Shown: piece after piece, positions 55,555-64,000 of the stretch | Layout of the letters: each line of letters starts with the position of its first letter | Numbering within the stretch: position 1 is the stretch's first letter | Assembly (NCBI GenBank): GCA_026770025.1 | Contig: JAMXDE010000007.1 | Span: 1,612,001 to 1,676,000, forward strand | Length of the DNA stretch: 64,000 nt | Reading direction: 5' to 3' | Source: Craspedostauros australis | Lineage: Eukaryota > Bacillariophyta > Bacillariophyceae > Mastogloiales > Achnanthaceae | The notes under the pieces: model-generated | Database searches by the model: none | The model's input: the letters and a program-made list of their open reading frames with translations, nothing else | What the model was told of the DNA's origin: nothing | Translations under genes and position numbers: made by a program

Positions 55555-57573
55555 TCAATCAATTTCTATAACGTCTATGTTGTCGCTCTTTTGCCGTTTG
55601 GGCGGCCTTCCGATATTGAGAAGCTCGTCCAAGCTATTATCATCATCATCGTCGCTCAAGGCGTCCATTCTCGTAGCGGTCGCAGCGGCCTTTGGCTTGG
55701 ATGCGTCATCGCTGTCGTCCAGCACAACGATGGAGATGTCCTTCGTCTTGTTCGGAGGTTCTTCGGATTGGATCGATGATCCTTGGGACAACTGCAACGC
55801 GGATGGCGATGGCGATGTGAATGAGGGGCTGGAGTTGCTGCGCGGTCGTGTCAGCTGCGTGGGCGGGGTCAAAAACATCTGAGTTTCGGCACGAGTGCTG
55901 CGTTCATCACAAACTGGCTTCAATGGAGTATCTTCGGTGAGATCGACGGTGGTGCGGAACGCGACAGGTGAGGGAGACGCAAAGTCGAAGTCCTGCAGCG
56001 GACTCGACGCCTCCGACGGCCTGGAGAGCTGACGCAGTCTGGCAGATGCCACCACCGTGGATTCCGTCGGGGTCAAAGCCGCGCGGGGAGGTGGCTTGCG
56101 TTGGATGGGAGGGGGAGTTGGCGCGGAACGGTAGGGATTGATCTTGGTCGATCGGATGGTGCCATCCGCCTGCATGCAGCATGCGATGTGCAGCTCCTTG
56201 GCGCTCTTGGGCCCGATCTTTTGCTGTCCGCATGGCACCTCTTGCACCATCAATTCCGGATCCTTCGATGCTGCATACGCCTGCAGCAGCAATTTGAAGG
56301 TGGGATAGACCTGCGATATCGCGAAACACTTCTTGTTGGAGAATGTCGCCACCTGCTTCAGCATGGCCAAGGAGATCGCGCCTATAGTTTTGGTGCCAGC
56401 CTCGCGGTCTCGTTCGATTTTGAATTTCAGCTCGGAATACGTCATGAATCGATCCATCCCGAACGGCGGCTTCGGCGGTGTGTCGAAGACCAGCTCCAAC
56501 AGCGATGTTGCGCGGCGCTCATTCTGCCGGCGTCTACGCCTTGCCGCAGGCGAGAAGGCGCCGTACGATGGTAGATTGGCATTATCATTGCTGGCGTTGG
56601 ACGAGTAGACATCCGGGAACGTTCTCTGCACGATGCGTCGGTGCAACCCCTTGAGAAGATTGACCGTGTCTTGGACATGCTTCGTCCTCACCACGTCAAA
56701 TCCCAGCTGTATCCTCGTCTCCATCATGGCCATCTCCAGCGTATCCGCCGGACAGTTCCTGCACGAGCTGAGGTTTCCCTCCACGAGAAACAGGATCTGC
56801 GGCAGGCCGGAGTTGTGCAATCGCAGTCGCTGCTCCAGGTACCGGCTTCCAAACAACGAATGGGCCAGATCGTTGACCTCCTTGCGCTCCATGATGGTGC
56901 CGCACATGACCTCGATCGTCGGCTTGTTGGGTCTGGAACATTGCGCGATCCAGGCCATGTCACCGATGGGAAGATGCCGTTCCTCGCTGGGAATGCCCGA
57001 TTGCTGGCACTTGGCAATCATGTGCTTCGACTTGGGCTCGCGACCATCGATGAGCAGGATAACTCTCCACGGCGCTCTGGGCAGAACCAGCTCGTCCGCC
57101 GCCTTCTTCGCCGTTTCATAGGAGACCTGCCGACGGCTCGTTTCCGTTTGCGCCGGTTGGGTCTTTCGAACGGTCCTGCGACCGATCGTACCAGCACCGC
57201 CCCGCTTGTTTGACGCAACCGTCGACTGCGAATCAGTCGCATTGGATTGCGCATTTGGATTGGCAGCATCCTCCTGCGATAACGGACAAATGACCCTGGC
57301 AAGCCGACGTCCCACATACTTCAACGCCATCGCCTCCTGAAACGTCGTGACAGGCACGGTGCAATCCGCCAGCGACTTCATGGCACGGCGCAAGGCAAAG
57401 CCGTAATTATTGGAGGGATTCTGCTCCTCCATCTTCTTGCGGGCCTCCCACAATCGATCCAATGCATCCTGGTTGCTTGCGCATTTGGCTTTCGATTTGT
57501 TCGTCGTCGCTGTTGTCGTGCTGCTGCTGCTGCCGGAACCCCATCGTCGGTATTGGGCACCGCCTCGATTCAT
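55555..57573 (-). CDS. MUS81: MUS81 structure-specific endonuclease
   Basis: 672 residues, one exon, start ATG at 57,573. Residues about 38-98 match the MUS81 N-terminal helix-hairpin-helix region (LDRLWEARKKMEEQ, YGFALRRAMKSL, YVGRRLARVI). The ERCC4-type nuclease spans about 165-330: LLIDGREP, IGDMAWIAQ and the catalytic ERKEVNDL (family ERKxxxD), then GLPQILFLVEGN. Helix-hairpin-helix-like sequence follows near residues 410-480. MUS81 pairs with EME1 to cut branched DNA (replication forks, nicked Holliday junctions) in the nucleus. A C-terminal tail of about 170 disordered residues is unusual; it carries three SUMO-interacting-like motifs (TVDLTED, SIVVLDDSDD, IDVIEID) and a basic PPKRQK. 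The EME1 partner is not in the window. Confidence 0.87.
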   Translation of the reverse strand: MNRGGAQYRRWGSGSSSSTTTATTNKSKAKCASNQDALDRLWEARKKMEEQNPSNNYGFALRRAMKSLADCTVPVTTFQEAMALKYVGRRLARVICPLSQEDAANPNAQSNATDSQSTVASNKRGGAGTIGRRTVRKTQPAQTETSRRQVSYETAKKAADELVLPRAPWRVILLIDGREPKSKHMIAKCQQSGIPSEERHLPIGDMAWIAQCSRPNKPTIEVMCGTIMERKEVNDLAHSLFGSRYLEQRLRLHNSGLPQILFLVEGNLSSCRNCPADTLEMAMMETRIQLGFDVVRTKHVQDTVNLLKGLHRRIVQRTFPDVYSSNASNDNANLPSYGAFSPAARRRRRQNERRATSLLELVFDTPPKPPFGMDRFMTYSELKFKIERDREAGTKTIGAISLAMLKQVATFSNKKCFAISQVYPTFKLLLQAYAASKDPELMVQEVPCGQQKIGPKSAKELHIACCMQADGTIRSTKINPYRSAPTPPPIQRKPPPRAALTPTESTVVASARLRQLSRPSEASSPLQDFDFASPSPVAFRTTVDLTEDTPLKPVCDERSTRAETQMFLTPPTQLTRPRSNSSPSFTSPSPSALQLSQGSSIQSEEPPNKTKDISIVVLDDSDDASKPKAAATATRMDALSDDDDDNSLDELLNIGRPPKRQKSDNIDVIEID

Positions 57574-58162
57574 CGCGATTCTGGGCGGGTGCTGTGGCGT
57601 ATAATCATTCAGCGCCTTGTCGTTTGGTTGGTGTAATACATGGATTATATAATAGTTCCTAGTCTTTGATCCCCTCCCTCAAGTCATCGACGAGCACAGG
57701 AAGTGTCGGACCCGAGAGATGAATGCGTCGAGAGAGTGAGCGAACGTTGTGGAGAGTGTTGAGGTTTTCGTTGGTGCGTGCGTTCGTTGTGTGTGGCGTC
57801 AATTGTGGTGATTTGAATTCGTTGAGTCGCCTGATTCAAACTAGTCGGGAATCAAACCGTCGGTTAACCGCCCAACTGCCACCAAAACTCATCTCGGAGG
57901 CGACAATGATGAACGGGAAATTGGCGCCTGTTTCTTCTGCCGTTCGCTGTGGCATTGTCGTGTGTTCGGACTGCCTCCAGGTATAATAGTATCTGCTCCA
58001 CCAATTCATTGTGGCAAGAACGACAGAGGCAGGTGTTTGGTATTGTACCAGCACCCACCAGCGATCGCAGCTCCACGTTTCTCAGTGATTCTTTCCGTTA
58101 CTCCCGCATACTGTGCCATCATAGATTGTACAAGTGTTAGTCGATACGCGAAGCACTGAACC
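57574..58162. promoter_or_regulatory. Putative shared promoter region of MUS81 and SEC5
   Basis: A 589-bp gap between divergent start codons with no supported coding sequence. Position only; no motif recognised. Confidence 0.35.
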
Positions 58163-61100
58163 ATGGACGACGACGGCGCCGATAGGTCCACGCAAGAGAT
58201 CAAGGCGTTGCTGCGGCGTCTTGATCCAAAGGATACATCTCACAAGGATCGTATCCGTCGGCTGAACAAGTTCCGCAACTTCGTCACAGGAGAGGGATCG
58301 GTACGTGAAGAATCAGTATCATGAAGGCATTGCTCCGATGCATGCATGCATTCAGTCATTCATTCATTCATTCATTCATGTCCAGCTGGTCTCTCATCAG
58401 CTTGGCTCTTCCTCACTCACACGGTTCTATTCTATTATATTCCACAACGCGATGCTATTCCACGATGACAAACACAATGCCATCCCATGATGACAAACAC
58501 AATCCATTGCAGAAAGATGAGACGCCAGAATTCTACGACGACGACATCCCCATCTTGCTGCTGGGAAGCCAGGCACCCGCCGCGATGCTGGGCGACGACC
58601 CGGACCTCCTGGGCGGTAACTACTACGGCCTCCTGCAGGCCTGCGGCACGCCCAGCGTGGAGCACGACCACATGCTCAAACGCAGCGCGCGTCACGCCAT
58701 GTCGCTGCTGCGGTTCCTCGTCTGCGACTACGTCGAGGACGGTTCGTCGCAGCTCAATCTCTTCGCGCAGGCCTTCTGCAGCCTGCCCGCGACCAAGTAC
58801 CAGTACATGTCCCTCGATCTGCACATGATCGGCGATCAGCGCGGTGGCGCCAAGGAGGATGCCTCGCACGTCATGGTCATGCTGCTGCGATATCACATGG
58901 CCGAGGACGGCGAAACGCCCGTGCCGCTCGACAAGACCGATCTGCTGGCCAATCCCACGGCAAGGCAGGCCTTCGATGTCTGGGTCAGCCAGAATGTCAA
59001 GCGCGATATTCAGGCCGATATGAAGCAGAATTCGCAGCTGCGCAAGGACGAGATCGAGAAGCAGCAGCAGCAGGCCAACAAGCAGATCGGTCGCACGGAT
59101 GACAATCTCGACGACGATGACGAGGAGGCCGTCGAGGATGAGGCCTTTGTGGGAGACGAGGATGGTGCCCTTGCGGGTCTGCGCCGCAGAAAGAAGGCCG
59201 CCAAGAAGGAGGTCTACGAAGCGACGCAGGCTGGCGATCTCGAGGCCATCACGGGACCGGCATTGCGCTGGGAGGACAGTCAGCTGTACCGAGAACAGAG
59301 GGCCCGATTCGCGGCGCATCAGAGGATGCAGGAGGATGGAGAGTTTCACGACACTGTGCGTGACAGTCAGGAGGCCGCGGCGGAGCTGGCGGAACGCGAA
59401 GAAGAGAAGGCCCGCGTTCTGCGCAAGGATCCGCTGGGTCTCAAGGATGACAGCTTCGATCTGCGCACGATCGAAAGCCATCAGGTGGATTTCCTGGAGC
59501 AGTCCCTGCTGGAGTTGCAGGAGGAAATTCGAAAGGCGGAAGCTGGTGGCGAAGATGAAAAGGCCATGCAGGCCAAGAAGGAATCGCTTGAATCCATCCT
59601 CGATGGCATCGTCGGTGTGGAAGGTGCCGAGAAGGGCATCGGTGCCACCGGGCGCAGTACCATTCCGACGGACTCCAATTTCGATCCCTTGCTCTTTCTC
59701 ACCTTGGTCCACAGAAAGGCCAGCTACAAGGAGCTTGTCGGCAGTATGGATCGATTGAGCAGTAAGTCCTGTGTGTTGCACGCTGTATTGCGATGTGATA
59801 TGATGTAATTTCTGAACCTCGGTTGAACTTACACAGCCACACCTCTCCCCCTCATTCCCATCTCTACTTTACTCTTGATGGATTCAATGTCTCGATCACC
59901 CAACGTGCCTCTCTCTGTCTCTCTACGAATGCTGCAGATGACACGGAGAATCAGGTCAAGCAATTGCAGATCATGGTGCGAGAGAATTTTGCGCTGTTCC
60001 TGCGATGTGCAGATGGTATCGATACCTTTAACGAAAAGACGCTGTCGCAATCGGGACCTGGATTGATTGATCGGCTCAATCGTTTGGATGCCCTGGCGGA
60101 GTCTTGCGCACATCAGGCCAAAAAGTCGTTCAAGCCTTTGCTGGATAATGCCAGCGAGGTCCGCAAGGTGCAATCCGCTTTGGCGGTGCTGCAACGTGTC
60201 GCGCCCATGCTCCAGGCCCCGTACCTCATGCGTCAGCACGTGGAGAATGGACGCTTCTCGCAGGCGCTCAAGGCCTACCGTCGCGTTCTGGTGATCGATG
60301 AGCATTGCAACATCGAACTCCTCAACCACGTCAAGTCGCAGGCCGCAGAATGCGCCAGAGAAGCGCAGCGGGAGCTGGAAAGCCGGCTGGCACAGGACAA
60401 GCTGGCCGTCAACAGCCTCATGGATTTCATTCGTGATCTGGGAGAACTGCTCGAACTGGATATCCCGGAGGATCCCAACGAGGAGGAAAAGGCGGCCGAC
60501 TATCGCCACAAGACCAAGGGCGTCAGCGCCTTCTGCATCGGCGACATCACCATCAACGTGCGTGATCACCCTCCGGCGTTGGCGTGCCTCTTGCTGCAGG
60601 CTGCTCATTTCACCTACGAAGTCAACCGCGTCATCGAGGACACCGGCAAGACGACCATGCGCATCTACGACGGAGAATCGCTCTCATCTCAGCTTGAGGC
60701 AGGTGCGGATGGACGCTCGATGCTGGCTGATGACACCAAGGAGCCATCGCTGAAGTCACCAAAAGCCGGGAGCAGCAGCAGCAACCAATGGAAGTATGAC
60801 ATCCTGGAGGCGAGAGGACTGGCCACCGTCAAGGCGGTGCAGATCTGCCACAACTGGCTCCCTCGCTTGCTGCACGTCGCGCAGGCTGCAAAGGAAGACG
60901 AGAAGCGACGTTCCGCCCGCGTTTCGCGCAAAAGGAATTCGTCCGCAGAAACGCACCTCAATCCATTCGAGGTCGTCATCACACACATCGCGCCATCGGT
61001 GACAAAGATCATCGAGCATGCCTGCTTCTGCGGTTTGGGTTCCGCACCTCGCGGATCCGGCATCGAGGTGAAGATGACGTTCGGAAAGAAGGGACCGGAC

Positions 61101-62204
61101 AAGCTGCGTGCGCTGCTGCGTTCTCCGCTTCCTCCATCGCAAAGTGCGCGCGTTGGCAAGGAGCTCGCCGAGATGGTGGAAGTCCTGGTGCAAAGCAGCA
61201 GCCTGGTGGACGAGCTGAGACCATCGATGGATGGCAGCGCACTGTACCAGCTATCGCCGCTTGAAGAATGCCGCAAGGTCGGAGAGCAGGCGGTCATGAC
61301 GATCGAAAAGCGCCGCTGCATCTACGCCTTCGATATCTGCGCCCGAACATCCTCCAGCAAGGCATCTGGATCCGGCAAGTTCGATGCCGACGCTCTGCTG
61401 ACCTGCCTCACGACGCTGTCGGAAGAGCTGACGAGGCCAGAACAATGCGCCAGCGAAGTCGAGAAGGGCTGCGAGCTGGTCGTACGCCGGTGCTGCGACG
61501 GACTTGCTGCGTACGTGCGCGATCGCGGTGATTCGGCACGTTTGAGCGCTGTTGCTGAATGTGCCGACATCCTGCTGGAGCGAATATCCGACGTGGTACG
61601 GGAGGTCGGGTATCTGACCAACAACGCCGAAGCGGTCGAGGAGGTGATGATGGAGGACATCATGGGTCTGGAGGGAGCCATGTTCGACGAGTTCCTCGAG
61701 AACATCCGCCACAGCGTCGTGAGCTCCTGCCGGTTGGGCTTCTTGGACGTTCGCAATGACATCTCCGATGCGATCGAACCTCTGGGTTTCCCATCCTACC
61801 TATCGTCGTGCCTGCTGTCGATCGTGCGATGTCGCGCGCAGGTGGAGGAAGCGCTGGGCACCAAGATGAGACGATCGGAGGGTCTCACGTACCTGCACAT
61901 CTCCATGACGAAGGTCGCGGAAGCCGCGATGGACGGCCTGTGCGCGCAGATCCAGCATCGCAAGGTGTCCATCAAGGTGCGTCAGGCGGATCGGTTGGCG
62001 AACGAGCTCCAGTTCATGGCCAACACGTTGAAGCCGTATCTGGGAGAGACTGCGATGGAGATCATCGACGCCACGCGGCACATGCTCATCACGAAGGCAG
62101 GCCGGGGCGGTGGCGTCGAAGGGGACGGGCCGAATGGTCTGGCAGCGTTGGAGGATTTGGAACGTCTCGGCAGAGTGTATGTTCTGTGTTTGGGCGAGTC
62201 CTAA
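58163..62204 (+). CDS. EXOC2: SEC5/EXOC2, exocyst complex component, three exons
   Basis: Exons 58,163-58,300, 58,513-59,761 and 59,938-62,204. Introns are GTACGT...TTGCAG (212 nt, with a CATT run) and GTAAGT...CTGCAG (176 nt), both joining in frame to give 1,217 residues. The SEC5 core starts near residue 436 (FDPLLFLTLVHRKASYKEL), crosses the second junction (RLS-NDTENQVKQL), and continues VRENFALFLRCADGIDTF and QSALAVLQRVAPML, as in EXOC2. SEC5 is a rod-like subunit of the exocyst, which tethers secretory vesicles to the plasma membrane. The 435-residue N-terminal extension, with acidic and Lys/Arg-rich segments, has no IPT domain like that of animal SEC5. Family length is usually about 900-1,100. 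Confidence 0.85.
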
Positions 62205-62508
62205 CTTTTAATATAGCACACATGATAAGCACTGAAGCGCATGTCCGTGCACGAGTGATTTTGCTACGGATTTGCAGAAAGATGATCGGTAATAGAGTAA
62301 TTGCGCGTACCGAATGCTCCACCCAATTGCGGTTGTCCATCATGATGATTGGGCCGTACCAGTGCGGCTGCACTTGTGGCTGTTGCTGTGAAATTCCCCT
62401 GACTTTTGTCTGTCTAAAGCATTACTCCATGCGAATTAATGGTGGAGCAGGACCATGGCCTCAAACGATCCATCCACACGCCATGTCACGCCACTCTGGA
62501 GAGTCGCA
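62205..62508. other. Convergent 3' spacer
   Basis: 304 bp between the stops of SEC5 (+) and the right-edge ankyrin gene (-). Nothing else is seen. Confidence 0.6.
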
Positions 62509-64000
62509 TCACGCAAAACAGGAGATGAGGACCTTGGGACTGGATCGCAGCAACCCGTAGATGGTGCGTATCGATTGCACATCCTGCGGCGCGTCGTTGG
62601 GTTCCGCCGCCGCGGCCGCCGTCATGAAGGGATACAGGCTGCTCGTCTTGGATTGGATCTTGATGGCCTTGGGAAAGGCGCGGACGAGACGGCGCACACC
62701 GAGATCCCATGTCGTGCCCGTGCGCAGGGCCAATTCCAACGGCGTCTCACCGCGGTTGTTGCGTTTCTTGGCGCCGTCCTGGTACTCCTCGAGCAAGCGC
62801 GCGATGGCTTGCGATTTGCGGTAGGCCACGACGGATTCGGCCTTGTTGCTGCTCGTGCCGACCTCGTCGTTGGGGAAGGTCCAGCCGCAGACGAGATGGA
62901 GCGGGAGGTTCTCGACGCCGTCCTTGCTTTCCAACGTCTGCTGCACCTGTTTGGGGAATGCGTAGAGGGCGATGGTGAGGAGCTGGACGGGACATCCGAC
63001 CTGCCAGGCGGCGGTGTGGACCGCGGCGAATTTGGCGCCCTTGCGCTTTTGCTTGAGGGATCCGTACTTGAGGATCATGACGGCCCACTTCCACACCCAC
63101 CATTTGCTGACCTGCTTGATGACGTCCTGGCGTTTGGAGGGTGTGCTGAGGGCGCTCCACACGCTGCCCTCGTCGTCGCTGTCGTAAATCTCGTCAATGA
63201 CCGTCTTGGAGAAGGCATCGGCGTTGCATTTGTACAGGTACTCGATGGGACCTTCGACGACCGTCTTTGTTTTGATGAGGGATTTGTCGTTGATGGTGCC
63301 ACGTTGGGCGCTCTGTTTCTGATCGTGATCGTTGTCATTGGCATCGTCGTCAGCATTGTCATTGTCATGATCACCATCGGCATCATCGTGATCGTCGTTC
63401 TTGTTCTTGACGACCTTCTGGCGCAAGCGCAAATTGGCATGTTCCGCGCCATGCATGAGCAGGAGCCGCAGAACGGCCGTCGACGTGCGGCCCAATCCAT
63501 CGGCCTCCTCCTTATTCTTGTGATGATGGCTGTAGCTGACGATGTGAATATCGATGGGCGACAGACCTTCCGTCGTGAAGACGGCGAACGCTTCGGGACA
63601 GTACTGATGAAAGAGCTCGATCATCTTGGCGGCCTCGTCGACCTGGTACTTGTCGGAACAGACGAGGCAAGCGTAGACGAGGGGCGTGTAACCATTGAGC
63701 GTGCAGGTTTGCTTGGCCGCGTCTGGATTGAGCTGCAGCAAGGCATCGAGGATGGCCAACGGCGCCGCGTCGAGTTCGTTGTCGGTGGATTTGAATTCCT
63801 GGATGTATCCCGTGCGGCTCATGACGGCCATGTGGAGGGCGGTCGTGCCGTCCTTGGAGGAGACGAACTTGGCGCCGACGGAGGCTTCGCCCTTGGAGTC
63901 GTCGGCGCATAGGTCCAGGACGTCGTCCCATCGGCATTTGCGCGCCCTGCGGTAGAGCTGCGGGGTGATGGTGATGGCGCCGAAGCTGTTCTTGCTGGAG
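62509..64000 (-). CDS. Ankyrin-repeat protein of diatom type (partial, runs off right edge)
   Basis: The frame is open from the right edge (codons begin at 63,999) to a stop at 62,509, giving 496 visible residues; the N-terminus is outside. Ankyrin pieces: DGTTALHMAVMSRTGY, NGYTPLVYACLVCSDKYQV, EGLSPIDIHIVSYSHHH, ENLPLHLVCGWTFPN, RGETPLELALRTGTTWDLG. Between the third and fourth lies an Asp/Asn/His-rich disordered insertion (about 63,290-63,400). The end (SSLYPFMTAAAAAEPND, then IRTIYGLLRSSP) is a C-terminal pattern I associate with large diatom ankyrin families. No membrane helix is visible. Probable protein-binding role; the partner is unknown. Confidence 0.85.
   Translation of the reverse strand, partial: SSKNSFGAITITPQLYRRARKCRWDDVLDLCADDSKGEASVGAKFVSSKDGTTALHMAVMSRTGYIQEFKSTDNELDAAPLAILDALLQLNPDAAKQTCTLNGYTPLVYACLVCSDKYQVDEAAKMIELFHQYCPEAFAVFTTEGLSPIDIHIVSYSHHHKNKEEADGLGRTSTAVLRLLLMHGAEHANLRLRQKVVKNKNDDHDDADGDHDNDNADDDANDNDHDQKQSAQRGTINDKSLIKTKTVVEGPIEYLYKCNADAFSKTVIDEIYDSDDEGSVWSALSTPSKRQDVIKQVSKWWVWKWAVMILKYGSLKQKRKGAKFAAVHTAAWQVGCPVQLLTIALYAFPKQVQQTLESKDGVENLPLHLVCGWTFPNDEVGTSSNKAESVVAYRKSQAIARLLEEYQDGAKKRNNRGETPLELALRTGTTWDLGVRRLVRAFPKAIKIQSKTSSLYPFMTAAAAAEPNDAPQDVQSIRTIYGLLRSSPKVLISCFA

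Overview
The window looks like nuclear DNA of a diatom, probably a raphid pennate; this is inferred from gene families, not proven. The ankyrin protein at the right edge has a C-terminal half of a kind I associate with diatom ankyrin families. There are Ty1/copia elements of diatom (CoDi-like) style and a PIF/Harbinger-like transposase of stramenopile type. The host genes are eukaryotic (MUS81, NPRL3, exocyst SEC5, roadblock dynein light chain), with few short GT-AG introns and short intergenic spacers on the right. I see no rRNA, tRNA or CRISPR array.

Layout. 1-1.0 kb: tail of a Ty1/copia element running off the left edge. 1.0-3.4 kb: no gene seen. 3.4-4.3 kb: a low-complexity hypothetical protein. 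5.1-11.7 kb: a three-exon gene on the minus strand and a two-exon DDE transposase on the plus strand, transcribed divergently and possibly the two genes of one Harbinger-like transposon. 13.6-31.5 kb: one uninterrupted minus-strand frame for a protein of about 5,980 residues, built from roughly eighty copies of a 20-residue acidic helical motif arranged in four block types, with Phe-Gly motif linkers and a basic C-terminal tail. 34.3-35.2 kb: a TPR-like protein. 36.8-38.1 kb: a PA-domain RING-H2 E3 ligase. 38.5-49.2 kb: a large inverted duplication; one arm is filled by a young, apparently whole copia element with identical LTRs, and the other arm keeps the empty insertion site. 50.1-64 kb: compact host genes: ankyrin protein (+), NPRL3 (-), roadblock light chain (+), MUS81 (-), SEC5/EXOC2 (+, three exons), and a second ankyrin protein (-) running off the right edge.

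Themes. The compact right side pairs genes head-to-head (NPRL3 with roadblock, MUS81 with SEC5), suggesting shared bidirectional promoters. The standout is the giant repeat protein. Its order of blocks is A-D-B-A-C-A-D, then a B block and a long disordered linker, then A-D-B-A-C-A-D again. The linker carries about a dozen FGxF/xDF motifs like those that bind clathrin-adaptor ear domains. I do not recognise the family.
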